Origin: Xenoacremonium recifei
Taxonomy: Eukaryota; Ascomycota; Sordariomycetes; Hypocreales; Nectriaceae
Reading direction: 5' to 3'
Assembly: GCA_012184525.1 (NCBI GenBank)
Contig: WOFQ01000019.1
Location: forward strand, 186,001-250,000
Length of the DNA: 64,000 nucleotides
The position numbers and the translations under genes were made by a program. Shown here piece after piece: positions 34,003 to 45,292 of this stretch. Position 1 is the stretch's first letter. Each line of letters opens with the position of its first letter. The notes below the pieces were generated by a model that ran no database searches, was not told the DNA's origin, and was given only the letters and a program-made list of their open reading frames with translations.

Positions 34003-34906
34003 GACGCAGGCCGGAGTGGCAACGAGACAGGAGAAGCGGCTTCGGAAGGTGACGTATCAGGAGAGACGCGGTTGATGAGACCGAAATAGGAAACCGTCAA
34101 CGAGAAGAGAATTTAGTATTACAGAATCGAGACGTTAAATAAACACGAGTAAAGGCTCCCACGGCGTGCGAAAGAAAGAGAGCCGACGATCGGTGGGTGG
34201 ATTGAAGGTCGGGATCAGAAGCTGGAGGGTTGAAGTTCGGGAACTGGAATTGGGCGACCCCGGAGTCTGAGCTGGGGATCGTTTCCACTGCTGCCGAGGC
34301 TAAATCGGACCACGCAAGTTTAGCGGCCGATAAGCTGGAGTTCTGCCCGATGCGATGAGATTCCATGATCTTGAAGAGGACGACGAAAGAAGAAGTTATT
34401 TCGGTTTCTGAATAAAATAAAGCAGTCCCATCTGAGGCACGTGCTAGGGAGTTGTTGCAGACGGGGAAGGAGCGGTCCTGGAGATGGGGTGGCTGCTTCC
34501 TGCGGTGTGCGACATTGGTGTGCTGCGGTATAAGTCATTGGCACGGGATGAGACCGATACGAATTATGCTACATTACAGGCCATTACTTGATACAAAATT
34601 CTGAAAATGTTTAAAAGCATGCAGTTTGTTACTTCAGCCAGCTTATTGACGCTGTAGAAATTCCAAACTCATCAGATCCAAGATGCTGCTTCTTCCTCAG
34701 CCGAGAAAGGAAGGGCTATCCGAGCATGCGCTGGCGGCCAGGCACGTGCTCTCGAGTCATCGCGAGACGCTGACTAACACGCTACGCCCCCACAATCGCG
34801 GGGCACCTTCCATCCCATTTACGCCTGTCGCGCCTCAACGCGTCTCCCGACCTGCACGCTCCCAAAATCCCATCACCACCACCTTTTCACCCCAATTCAA
34901 CACACA
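34003..34906. promoter_or_regulatory. Divergent promoter between Lon and RPA2 genes
   Basis: About 900 bp separates the two start codons, so both promoters lie here. An MluI cell-cycle box sits close to the RPA2 side. No coding sequence is supported within it. Confidence 0.6.
34838..34843 (+). promoter_or_regulatory. MluI cell-cycle box (MCB) upstream of RPA2
   Basis: ACGCGT lies 64 nt upstream of the RPA2 ATG. In yeasts this hexamer binds MBF and drives G1/S expression of DNA replication genes, including RPA genes. The match is seen directly; use in this organism is inferred. Confidence 0.45.
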
Positions 34907-35792
34907 ATGTGTACGTACCACCCTCTCCCTGAACCTCACTCCACGTATACTTCGGATCTTTCACTGACATCTCTCAGCTGCCTACGCCGGCTACACCAAA
35001 ACCAGCCACGACGGCGGCGACCAGGGCGGCTTCTTCGCCGGAGGCTCGCAAACCGGCAGCCAGACCGCCGGCGGCAAATCCTACCAGGACGAATCTCTCC
35101 GCCCCGTGACCATCAAGCAGCTCCTCGACGCCGAGGAGGCCTACTCCAACTCGGACTTCCGCATCGACAACGCGCTCGTCACGCAGATCACCTTCGTCGG
35201 CCAGGTGCGCGCCGTGAACCCCCAGCCCACCAACATCACGCTGCGCCTCGACGACGGCACCGGCACCATCGAGGTCAAGAAGTGGATCGACGTCGACAAG
35301 CAGGACGACGAGGCCAATGCGCCGGGCTTTGAGCTCGATGCGCATGTGCGCGTCTGGGGCAGGCTCAAGAGCTTCTCGAACAAGCGCCACGTGGGTGCCC
35401 ACGTTATCCGGCCTGTGGCTAACTACGATGAGGTGAATTACCACATGCTCGAGGCGGCGTACGTGCACCTGTTCTTCACCAAGGGTCCGCTGGGTCAGCA
35501 GAACGGCGAGGGCGAGAGCATGTTTGTCGACGGCGGCGCGGGTTACAACGCCAATGCCAACGGCGGCTCGCAGACGAACAGCAAACTGTCAGGCTGCGGA
35601 CCGGCAGCCAAGAAGATGTTCAACTTCATGAACGACGCGCCAGGCGGCAACGAGGGCATCCATCTGCAGGTCATCTCGAACGGTACGGGGCTGTCGGTGC
35701 GGGATGTGCTAGCCAGTGCGGATGAGCTACTTGGCCAGGGTCTGATCTACACGACTGTGGACGACGAGACATGGGCGATTCTCGAGTACTAA
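34907..35792 (+). CDS. rfa2: Replication protein A 32-kDa subunit
   Basis: 272-residue RPA2/RFA2, the middle subunit of the single-strand DNA-binding heterotrimer used in replication, repair and checkpoint signalling. The first coding exon is only four bases (34907-34910, ATGT); a 67-nt intron (GTACGT...TCTCAG) follows and exon 2 runs 34978-35792. Splicing gives MSAYAGYTKTSHDGG. Residues 1-40 are Gly/Ser/Gln-rich and correspond to the phosphorylated N-terminus of RPA32. The OB fold covers about 45-150 (RPVTIKQLLDAEE ... VGAHVIRPVANYDEVNYH). The C-terminal winged helix lies at about 210-272 (EGIHLQVISNGTGLSVRDVL ... TTVDDETWAILEY). Length is normal for the family. An MCB element lies just upstream. 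Confidence 0.95.
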
Positions 35793-36199
35793 GGAGAAAG
35801 AAGAAGGGGAAGCCAAGCATTTTGTTTAGTTGATGGGCGTGCTGCGTATCATCACTCTGGGTTAAAACGGTGTTCACGGTACCTTGTCTTGGGCCAGATA
35901 TGAAGGAATGGCATGTTTTTTATGTGTCTTGCTAATGAATGACTAGAGCTAGTCGGTACAAATCAATCAATCCAAAAATGACAGTACTAGCGGTAAGGAC
36001 TGTTGCGGCGTTAGTTGATCAGCGACGCCCGCTGCGCAGCTCCAATCCTTCGTCTTCTCCTGTGAATGAAACGAGTGACGAAAGCAAAAAAGCAATCACG
36101 ACTCTCATCGTTTGTTTCTTCCCCCCTGAATGTCGCGATTCGGCGCGAGATCTTCTCACGCCTTGTGGCTCGAGAGAGCTTGGTGAAGCAGAGACGCAT
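35793..36199. other. Convergent 3' intergenic region
   Basis: About 400 nt between the stops of the RPA2 gene and the GNAT gene. Shadow frames only; polyadenylation regions of both genes are expected here. Confidence 0.5.
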
Positions 36200-37108
36200 C
36201 TACACCTTAACCCTCCCCCCGACAGAAACCACAACTGCCGCAGACGGGTAAGCAGGCTTCGGGGGCTGGGGCTCACGGACCATGCTATACAGCTTGACGG
36301 GGACGTGGCCGCGAGTAAAGTCGATGTCGCGCTTGAATTCGAACCCGAACTTGGCGTAGTAGGCGTTGTTGTCGAGGGACGAGGACTCAAGATAGATGGG
36401 GCGGTTTTCAGCGTCCGCCTTTACAAGTTGGTTAGTTAGGTCTCTTTATGTTCATAAAGTCAGAGAATTGGGGTGCATGGTGAGGCACCAACCTTGGCCA
36501 TCATGTCGCGCAGCAGCTTGCCGGCATAGCCTTTGCCTCGCGCGTTGGGTTTCGTCCCGATATACACGAGATAGTAGCAGTCATGGTCGCGCTCTCCCAT
36601 AACCTGCAGTTTCGCGTCGTTCAGAACGGGGATGTACTCTTCATAGTAGCGTCTGCGCCCCTCGGGCGAGAGCTGGTAGTAGAGCCGCCATAAACCACTA
36701 CGGAGGACCGTCCACCAGTCATCCACAGTTTCTCCTGGAGGAAGCCTGGTCTTATATAAGTTTCTTTATTCATGTGCAAAAGGGCTGTAGTACTTACCAG
36801 AGAGCCACTGCGTCATAGTCTGGTCCGATCGTCGTAGTAATGCCCTTATAGCAGTTGGCTGCCACGATATAAGTCATGATATCGACGTGGAGCTTCCACT
36901 TGGCCTCGTCAGAGTAGGACGCCATGTCATCCCCGTCGAGGAGGTACTGGCTGAATGCATCAGTAGCAAACGACTGGGCCAGGGAACGTCCCGCCTCGGC
37001 CGATTCGGTCACGTCCAGAAGACGCACCGAGGCCTCCCACTTGGACGGGATGAGCGAGCGCCGAACACATTCGACGAGCTTCACGGAGGGTTGTTTACTA
37101 TTCTCCAT
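36200..37108 (-). CDS. GNAT family N-acetyltransferase
   Basis: Predicted 260-residue GCN5-related acetyltransferase. Exons 37108-36798, 36745-36493 and 36418-36200; introns of 52 and 74 nt. Motif A, the acetyl-CoA pyrophosphate loop, is YLVYIGTKPNARGKGYAGKL, with the R-G-K-G-Y-A core matching the (R/Q)xxGx(G/A) signature. Motif B follows in exon 3 (IYLESSSLDNNAYYAKFGFE). The N-terminal half (about 1-110) resembles fungal GNAT proteins of unknown substrate. A Tyr/Arg-rich helix RRRYYEEYIPVL precedes motif A. It has no signal peptide and is presumably cytosolic; small molecules, antibiotics or proteins could be the acceptor. The stop is set by the exon 3 frame ending GGRVKV. Confidence 0.87.
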
Positions 37109-39032
37109 GCTGGGCCGGACGTTTACTCGACCGAACTAACTAGATGCCAGGCAGACAACTTTCAGCACCCATGTTCGCGGCAAGACACCCCCGACTTACA
37201 GTATATATTTTGGATACTATCGCCCGTATGGACTCGCGAGAGTTGAGTCCTGGAGACGGGCGTGAATCTCGAGGGATGACGCAGGCAGTTAAGGCTGGCG
37301 CGGAGTTCAACCGACATCAATATGGTATTGAGCGGGCCAGACTCGGGGAAAGGGTTCGGTGAAGACTTGGGCTCGAAGTCTCGGCGGCGGGTTACGTGTC
37401 AACCAGGCTTTCACTATTCGGAACCGAAGAGGGAGAACAGAAGTGTAGGCACGGAGGAGAGACTGGGGGGTGGGCGCGAGTGAAGCAGCTGTAGAGACTC
37501 TGGACGGTAGTGAGACGAGACGAGATGGAGAGATTCTGAACTGGACAACAACAGTATCAAGACGGCACAATTGGGGCTTGTCTTTGAAGCGTTCCTGAAA
37601 CGGAGTGGGCTTTGAAGATTTGCTAACTGCGAGTCCTGGAAGTGAAGTCACCGATGGTCAGTAAGAACAGAGGACAAAGGTGCAAGGACAGGACAGAGTG
37701 AGGACTCCGAGGGATGGGCTCGGGGGATTAAGTAGGTAGGTCGATCGGCGGCGGGAGGGCCCGCGAGCTGACTTGACTTGACTTGACTTGACTGATAGCC
37801 AGCACGGGCGAGCCCCCAACTCGCAAGCGCGCTATCCCAAGCCACAGGCCGCGACCGGGAAGCCATTCGCGGGGTGGAAATGCCATAGACGGAAGACCGG
37901 CGAGTCGACGTTGCAGGCGCACACGGTGTGGGCATTGGTAGCCTCTGTACATAAGATACAGCCTGTCCTGTCATGTCCTGTCCTTCATCCATCACCGCAT
38001 GACCAGTGGGTACGGCCCGGACCAGCTTTCGTCATGACGGAGCCGGGCCATGCCTCTGGTCAAGAGACCTTCCAGACGCAGTAAGGGAGTCAGGGAGAGG
38101 CGGAGAAGCCGGCTTAGGAAGACATTGCCCAAGACGGCTCGGCTTCGTGGGGTCCGCGGCGGGTTATTCGGCAGCTCAGAACAAAGAAAGGCGAAGAGAG
38201 AGATCCCCGCTTCGTGATTTAGGCCGGCGGCCTATTACCGGTCGAAGATGGCGGTCTGGATGGAGCACACTGTATGCAAGGATCCAGGTGACAGCACGCC
38301 TCGCCTCGCCCTGCCTCGAGTTGGATGGTTGCAGACGGCTCGTCGCGGGCCTGTCTCGTCGTATATCGAATCGGAGCTGAGCTAACAGGGCGAGCTGGCG
38401 TCGATAGTGCGCCTGTCAGCAACGGGCTGGTAGTGGTGGCACGTGGGGGTTTCCCCAATCCCAGCGAGATGCTTGTTCTCATACTATGATGGCGGATGGC
38501 GCCGATAACAAGCCGGGAGGTTAGTGGGTAGGGTTGGTAAGGCGTAGCCGGTGTAGAGGAGTAGGGTTATAATTAAGGCAGGTATTTAGGATATGGTTAA
38601 GCCCGAGGATAGTAGGTTGTGTCCTTCAAACGCGAGAGTTTGTTTAATTCATTATTCTGCTGTACTTTGCTGTGGAAGTGTGCATTGGGTATGATGAAAT
38701 GCGTCTCTTCGATTATGGAAGTATGAAATTCAGGCGAATGCCATGTCGGTAAACCGTTGATCACCAGGTCGAATTGCACTTTGCGGTCCAGCTGAATCCA
38801 TGTGGCTGATTTCGGTGTATTCTTTAGGAAAGGTCGTCAAATTTCTCAGGAAAAGGAAGAAAGCAGTCTTCAACTCCGACGCCGGCCATGACAAGCCCGA
38901 GGAATGATATCTATGCAGATTAATCACGAGCATCAATGCACCACATGCTTCTGCCCCCCCTGCGCATCTCACACCATTCTCGGCGTGCACCATTGGTCCA
39001 CGCTATCTTGCTATCCCTAGTCGCCGATTTGT
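37109..39032. other. Intergenic region with ACTTG repeat
   Basis: About 1.9 kb between two minus-strand genes: GNAT promoter and IDI 3' region. It contains the TGACT/ACTTG microsatellite at 37769-37794. No gene is supported; the frame at 38730-38993 minus lacks motifs. Confidence 0.5.
37769..37794. repeat. (TGACT)n microsatellite
   Basis: Five tandem copies of the pentamer TGACT (read also as ACTTG) in the GNAT upstream region. Confidence 0.85.
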
Positions 39033-39910
39033 TCAGAGCATTCGTCGAATCTCCTGTTCGTTCATGAACTTGTCCAGGCCCGAGTCAAGGCTCTCCCACC
39101 ACTCAAACAGCATAGAGTTGCAGATGAGCTTGAACCAGGGGGTGAACTTGAGGGTGGGGTCCTCAAACAGCTGCTTCAGCTTGTCGGCGCTGACATACTG
39201 CGTGTCTCGTACTTCGTTAGGGTTGACATTGAGGTCAACGTTGGCCTTGATGAAAAGGATGTAGTCGACTAGTAGAATGTTAGACACACATTGTCTCTGC
39301 CACCATGGAGGACTGTCAAAACATCTTACTTTCATGCTCTCCCCACTTGCCATCGCTGGGAGCTTTGTAGTGGATTCGGGTGAGGAATCTAAAGTCCTCA
39401 ATGGGAACCTGCTCCTTCTTGATTCCCAGCTCGTGGTCCAGCTTTCGTTGCGCAGCGTGCTTGACGCCCATCACAGCGGCTTCGAGGCTAGAGCCAGTCT
39501 CGTTGGGAATGTTCAGGGGGTGGGAACAGCAGGTGTTGGTCCACATGTCGGGGAATGTGATCTTCTCGGTGGCACGCTGCTGGAGCAGCAGCTCGTTCTT
39601 GTCGTTGAAGAGGAAGACGGAGAAGGCTCGGTGAAGCAGACCCTTGTCGATATTGGTCATGAGGTGGCCTGGAGAGGGGTGTCAGTTGACGCCGTAGGGA
39701 GCACAAAGCGAGCATCATACAGATCTTCTTGCTGGCAGTGCCAATTGGCTTGTCGTTCTCGTCGAGGACGATGCAGACCTCGTCCATCAGGCGGATCTGC
39801 TCAGCATCGTGACCGGACAGAGGCTCCGAGTTGGTGTCGATGTCGGGGAAGAGCCGCAGCATCGACTCGGCGGTGATGACGGGCGCCGTGACGGTCGTGG
39901 TGGTCGACAT
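39033..39910 (-). CDS. idi1: Isopentenyl-diphosphate delta-isomerase
   Basis: 254-residue type I IPP isomerase of the Nudix fold, interconverting isopentenyl and dimethylallyl diphosphate at the entry to sterol, carotenoid and prenyl biosynthesis. Exons 39910-39721, 39668-39330 and 39268-39033; introns of 52 and 61 nt. Diagnostic motifs are HRAFSVFLF, the TNTCCSHPL segment with catalytic Cys111 (C-x-H-P), and WGEHEIDYILF with Glu174/Glu176, the latter spliced across the exon 2/3 boundary. A Nudix-like EAAVMGVKHAAQRKLDHELG helix lies between them. The C-terminus includes WFKLICNSMLFEWW. No organellar presequence is evident, so it is cytosolic or peroxisomal. Length matches fungal IDI without the yeast extension. 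Confidence 0.96.
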
Positions 39911-41242
39911 TTTGACTTGTGCTATACCGATATGTCGCTTGAATCGAGGATGAAGGACAAAGATCGGTCTGGATGTTGGGGTTGGGGATGGCAGAGGAAG
40001 ACGGTAATTTAAGCACCAGTGTAGATTTGCCCCTCCCTGAGGTAACTTAACTGCCCCTCCAAGAAGTCCCCTAGGTACCTTGCTGGAAAAGGGCCTGTTC
40101 CTGGGCCAGAGAGCGGTAACAGTGGGTCCTTGTCGCTGGGAGAAGCCGCACCGACCAGTCGATCGAAAATGTTAGTCAGCCATCTCGGTGAATCTCGTCT
40201 GGGGATAGTTTTCCTGCGAGATTCCATGGCGGGGGCAAATAGGACTATCTTGTGCATGCCAGACGGAAGATCACAACGCAAAGACCCTTGGATCGCCGAG
40301 TTGCATCCCGTATTCGTGTGCCGCAGGGCGGGATTCTGCAGGTAACATTGCTTTGTCGAGGAAGTGTCCCGACGCAGGCATTGATTCTCGTGGCTGAGAT
40401 GACGATCCGGTGTCTCCCGGGCGTACAGATTGCGCTTCGGGTTGAGCGATCAATAACTGCCGAGCCAATTCTCTCGTTCTTGGGAGTCGGGTTTAGTCGT
40501 ATCCGGATTTCGAATGATTGGGTGCTTGCTCTGCGAGAAATGCCTCCGGTGGGATCTCAATGGTTGTCACATAGAGGCAGACGGTTCGGAATGTCCGCTT
40601 CCAGCCTTGGACGTATTACTCGATAGATCAGAGATCATCATGAATAAAACTTAATAATGTCAGGAATCATCTTCCAAATTCCAATTTCACTCACTTGGTA
40701 GACCCTCTGCTGGAAATTCTGTCCTTGACCACTAAAACGGCGAGGTACCTTATTAGTCAACTCAGTCTTCGATGTAGACCACGATGCAGACGACATCGAG
40801 CAACGGGTTGACATGAAACAGGTTGACTAAAATAATAAAGAATAACCTCAGATCATGAGTATTTTTCTCAATGGCGTGTTAGAGTTGACTTGCTCCGTGC
40901 TGACTCTCTCCCCATGGTTGTCCTTATGCATCAATCCACCACATGGCTTTAACCGATGCACCTGGAGCTCCCGCCATGGAACGTCAGGGGAATCAGCCAC
41001 AGCCACACTATGGAAGGTGCGGGAGCTTCGTCACTAACAGCTAGTCCCGACTCAACCTCCCACCACCACAACCACATCCCCTCTCCTACTCGCTCCCTTG
41101 CTATCTTGGTCTTGGTCTTAATTACGCATCCTGTCTACAGCTTCTTCCGGCCCGATCATATCCGCTCCGACATCCAAGCCGCCACCGCCGCAGCGCACTC
41201 CCTGTCCGGCACCGCGCGCGCCGGAGCCAACTCTCGCCCACG
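39911..41242. other. Divergent promoter region IDI/End3
   Basis: About 1.3 kb between two divergent start codons. No gene is supported; the open frames at 40252-40626 and 40956-41381 plus have no motifs, and the latter overlaps the End3 leader and first exon in another frame. Confidence 0.5.
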
Positions 41243-42560
41243 ATGGCTCCCAAGATCGAGGCCCAGGAAATCGAGACATACTGGAACATCTTCTCCACGC
41301 GGACCGGCGGTGGCAAGTTCCTCACCGGCGAGCAAGCAGCACCGGTGCTTAAGAACAGTGGCCTGCGCGACGACCAGCTAGAACGAGTATGGGATCTCGC
41401 GGACGTGGACAATGATGGGAACCTGGACTTTGAGGAGTTTTGCGTTGCCATGCGGGTGATATTCGATATCCTTAATGGGGTACGGCGGCTTGGAATATAA
41501 ATCAATGGTTGTTTGTTTGTTTGCTAACGGGCATGGGTGCAGGAGTACGCAGATGTACCGACGTCATTACCAGACTGGCTGGTGCCCGAGTCGAAAGCCC
41601 ACCTCGTCCAAGCCTCAAGGGCGATTACGGGCAAGCAAGTGCAGTTTGAGAAGGTCGAGGACGAGGAAGACGATACACCGGGCTTGAAAGACGGCTTCGA
41701 GTGGTACATGAGCCCCCAGGACAAGGCCAAATACGAGCAAATCTACCAGGAGAACCGGGATATGCGGGGAGAGATTTCCTGTACGTCGTTTGGTCATGAG
41801 ATGGTTCTCAAGGAATTACTGACATGGCGCAGTCTCGGCACTGGAAGACCTCTACGAATCGCTCGACGTGCCCGACACAGACATCCGATCAGCCTGGAAC
41901 CTCATCAACCCGTCGGCCAGCCCGAGCATCAACAAGGACGCCTCGCTTGCCTTCCTGCACATCCTCAACTACCGCCACGAGGGCTTCCGCATCCCACGCT
42001 CCGTCCCCGCCTCGCTGCGCACCAGCTTCGAGCGCAACAACATCGACTACCAGCTCGACTCGCAGCGCAACACCGGCGCCGGCTCCCGCTGGGCCACCAA
42101 GGCCGACGACTCGACCGCCACCGGCCGCAAGGCCAAGTTCGGCGACCAGTACCTCACGCGCCTCGGCCGCTCCGGCTTCAAGACCACCGGCACCGACTTC
42201 TCAACCGCCAAGACGGACGACTGGGAGGAGGTGCGGCTCAAACGCCAGCTCGCAGATCTCGAGGACAAGATGGCCAAGGTCGAGGAACTCGCGGAGCGGC
42301 GCCGCGGCGGCAAGCGCGATGACTCCAAGCCGGCGTTGGTTAAGCGCGAGCTCGACCAGCTGCTGGACTATAAGCGACGCGAGTTGCGCGAGCTGGAGGA
42401 GGGCACGGGCAAGAGCGCTGTGGGCGGTAGTCTGAAGGGCATTTCGGATGATTTGCAGACGGTGCGCGAGCAGGTGGACGGGCTGGAGGCACATCTGCGG
42501 TCGCGGAATGAGGTGCTGGCGCAGATCCGGCAGGAGATTGAGGATGAGAAGCGAGGGTAG
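41243..42560 (+). CDS. end3: Actin cytoskeleton-regulatory complex protein End3
   Basis: 400-residue End3, an EH-domain partner of Pan1 and Sla1 in cortical actin patches and endocytosis. Exons 41243-41479, 41543-41780 and 41833-42560; introns of 63 and 52 nt. The first EH domain (1-95) has a calcium-binding-type loop DVDNDGNLDFEEF at about 54-66. A second EH-like domain covers about 130-235 (SPQDKAKYEQIYQENRD ... FLHILNYRHEGFRIPRSVP). The C-terminal 150 residues are a coiled coil rich in Glu/Arg/Lys (KRQLADLEDKMAKVEELAER and following repeats), as in the family. Length agrees with fungal End3 (about 390-405). It converges with the FAD oxidoreductase gene, with only 159 nt between stops. Confidence 0.95.
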
Positions 42561-42719
42561 GAAATATGTCTTTTGTTCAGGGGGTGGTATCTATGTAAAT
42601 GTGCATGGCAGGGCTCAGACTCGGCGGGTGTTCTTCTCGGTACCTATAATCTATTCGGCGTCCTTTTTTTCTTCCCCGTTTCTTTTACGCTTCTCATCTA
42701 TGATCTTCATCTTGACCCT

Positions 42720-43941
42720 TCAAAACCTGCTCCCGTCAGCGTACCCCTGAGTCCTCTCCACGCCCAGCGTGCGCCCCTTAATGGCCCAGACCGCCAGCGA
42801 CGGCACAGGCACGCGGCCGAGACGACCGGCGCCTCGACTGCGGCCTGTTGAGCAGAGGAAGGCGTCGACGGCGGGTTCCTTGAGAGGCTTTTCGGACTGG
42901 TTGCTGAGGATGAGGTCGATGTTCTTGGCGACGCAGGTGGCCTAAGCCGTCAACTGGTGGTCTCTGGGATATGAAGGGGTTGAGATATTGTCTACTTACC
43001 TGCGCGTCGGTATTCATTAAGCCTGCCCGCGGCTTCGAGACTACATCTCCAGCTGCCCATACGCCCTCCGCCCCCGACACTCTCATGAACTCATCGACCT
43101 CGACATACCGCTTCTCTCCCAACCACTCTTCCGGCACAAACCCCGTGTTCGGCCGCAACCCCATCGTCGGGAGATACACATCCGTCACCAACGTCTCTCC
43201 GTTGCTCAATCGCACCGCAACCTTCCCATCATCTCTGCCTTCTGTGCCCGCCACGCGCACGTCGCACTTCACTTCCACGCCTAGCCGCCGAAGCTCGCGC
43301 TCCGCTGCACCTGCGATGCTGTCCCCTGCCAACACTTGCTCATGCGCGCTGATCAGGACGGTTTTCCGGCCAGGATATGCAAATGCGATCTCGCCTGCGA
43401 GTTCTACGCCTGTGGCTCCTGCGCCAGCGACGACTACGTGCGCTGCTTTGCTGATGCGCTCTGCTGTGCCGTGCAGAGCTTCTAGGAGAGCGGCGTGACT
43501 CCCGTCGGCCTTCCACGGCATAGAGGAATCAGCCGCAGCGGCACCCGTAGCCAGCACGAGGTAGTCATACCTCACAAGAACCTCGCCATCGGATGTGCTG
43601 ACAGAAACGACACGAGAGGTAGCATCAAGGTGCGTTGCCTCGCCGACGAGGAACTGCGCGTTGTCGGAGGGGTACTGGGCGATGCCTGGCGCAATAGGCG
43701 CAAGAAGCTGATCATCCGGGACGAGCCCCGGGATGACGGCGCGGACGGCAGCGGGACACCAGTAGAAGTGGCTGTTCTGAAGGGTGTGAGTAGGGACTTT
43801 GCGCGGAGGGGAAAGGTGGCTTGCCTTGGAGACCAGGACGACTTTGAGATCTGGGTGAGAAGGCAGGGTGTGCTTCAGGAGGCGGTGGGCGACGGTGAGG
43901 CCGGCGACGGAGCCGCCCAGAACGAGGACGGTCCGAGCCAT
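42720..43941 (-). CDS. AIF/AMID-like FAD-dependent oxidoreductase
   Basis: 387-residue pyridine-nucleotide-disulphide oxidoreductase fold protein related to apoptosis-inducing factor homologues/FSP1 (AMID). Exons 43941-43000 and 42941-42720 with a 58-nt intron (GTAAGT...GCTTAG). The FAD-binding N-terminus VLVLGGSVAGLTVAHRLL, the central NAD(P)-binding VVVAGAGATGVELAGEI and the C-terminal FAD motif GVWAAGDV are all present. Exon 2 adds the tail with PSLAVWAIKGRTLG, normal for this family. There is no mitochondrial presequence. The ATG at 43941 places the dinucleotide motif directly at the N-terminus; the upstream frame has only a TTG. The likely activity is NAD(P)H-quinone-type oxidoreduction; the physiological acceptor is unknown. 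Confidence 0.9.
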
Positions 43942-44850
43942 AGCGACGGCTGTAGGCAGAGAAACGCGCAAGTATCGCGATTTCTTGTAAAAGGCCTGAC
44001 CTGCAGCGACTGGTTCCCGTGATGCGTCGTTACTCTCTCATATAAGCGGTCACGCGGAAGTCTATGACCGGTGCACTGAAAGTCGCCACAGGGTATTTAG
44101 AATAGATCAGAAGGGTTCTAGAGTCGCAAGTACATTCAAATCAGAATGTAAGGAGAGAAAAGATATCGCGATGTGGGAGGTGAGTTGGCAGGTCGTCGTC
44201 GTCGGACCATGTATGTGTATCGCGGACGCGGGTTGGCTCGAGGCGCCTCCGCTGCCGGCGAGGCCCCGCGCTGGGAGCGAGCCGGGGTCGGGGTCGGGGG
44301 TTGGCCTCCATTGGCCTCGGTGAGTGAGATAGGGAGGGATATAAGTAGGCTTGAAGATTGTGTGAGAACGAGATTTTGTGTATCGCCTTGTAAATGAGGA
44401 GGAAGAGGGAAAGATTGCTGTGTCACTCGAGGAGGGGCCAGCGTCTGTCTTGACTGCAGCATCTTCCTTATCTTAATCGCAACACATACAGCAATCTATC
44501 TAATCGGGCACACAAGCTCAGGTACAAAACGAGGTGGCAATGAGATGTCCCGTTATGCACGCCTAATGCCTACCTAATGCACAGCCGTCCGTCATTTGAC
44601 ACCGCCTCGGCATGATCGCTCAAGATCTGGTTCGGTTCACATGATCTGAAGGTCAGCTTGGAGGGGTAAACCAGAACCAGTGACGTCGCCCCGCTTCTCC
44701 CGCTTTATCCCCTCCATCCACTCAACATTCGCCATTCCCCTTTCCCAACAACTATTTCAACCATCCATCTCGTCTCGCCACAAAGACTCGACAATCTCTC
44801 GCCCTTCTCCTAGACTAGACCCTTCAGCCACACAAGCCACCACCACCACC
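43942..44850. other. Divergent promoter region AIF-like/ACBP
   Basis: About 900 nt between divergent starts. The leader of the ACBP gene is CT-rich with CACCACCACC directly before the ATG. No gene is supported. Confidence 0.5.
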
Positions 44851-45292
44851 ATGTCTGCCCCTCAGAGCGAAGCCTTCAAACAGGCCGTCGCCGACTCCAA
44901 GAAGCTCACCTCCAAGCCCAGCAACGAAGAGCTGCTCGAGCTCTACGGTTTGTCTCCTCCCCATCTCCCACCACAAATCCCGCGCTCTCTAACACCCCGT
45001 GCTGCAGCTCTCTACAAGGTCTCGATCGACGAGGACATCACCAAAGCACCCGCCCCGGGCATGTTCGACCTCAAGGTACCCCTCCCCCGCTCTCCGGAAG
45101 AAACAAGCGGAAGATATAGGCATTGACAAGAGCAACAAACAGGGCAAGGCCAAGAAGAACGCCTGGCAAAAGGTCGTCGACGAGGGCATCTCCGCCGAGG
45201 CCGCCCAGGAGCGCTACGTCGCCCTCGTCGAGCGCCTCAAGGTGTCGTGCGGCTTCGACGCGAACAAGGAGCCCGAGGCGGTCGGCAACTAG
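44851..45292 (+). CDS. acb1: Acyl-CoA-binding protein
   Basis: 104-residue ACBP that binds medium- and long-chain acyl-CoA esters and buffers and transports them in the cytosol. Exons 44851-44947, 45008-45075 and 45143-45292; introns of 60 and 67 nt. The four-helix family signature is clear: FKQAVADSKKLTSKPSNEELLELY, then ALYKVSIDEDITKAPAPGMFDLKGKAKKNAWQ spliced across both junctions, with the conserved Tyr-Lys and Lys-Ala-x-x-Asn-Ala-Trp acyl-CoA contacts, and EAAQERYVALVERLK. A slightly extended C-terminus (ANKEPEAVGN) is common in fungi. The small exons hide the gene from single-frame scans. Confidence 0.95.

Noticed and set aside
39033..45292. Idea of an isoprenoid/lipid gene cluster (IDI, AIF-like, ACBP)
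   Set aside because: Genes lie on both strands with separate promoters, interrupted by End3, and are housekeeping; no backbone biosynthetic enzyme is present.
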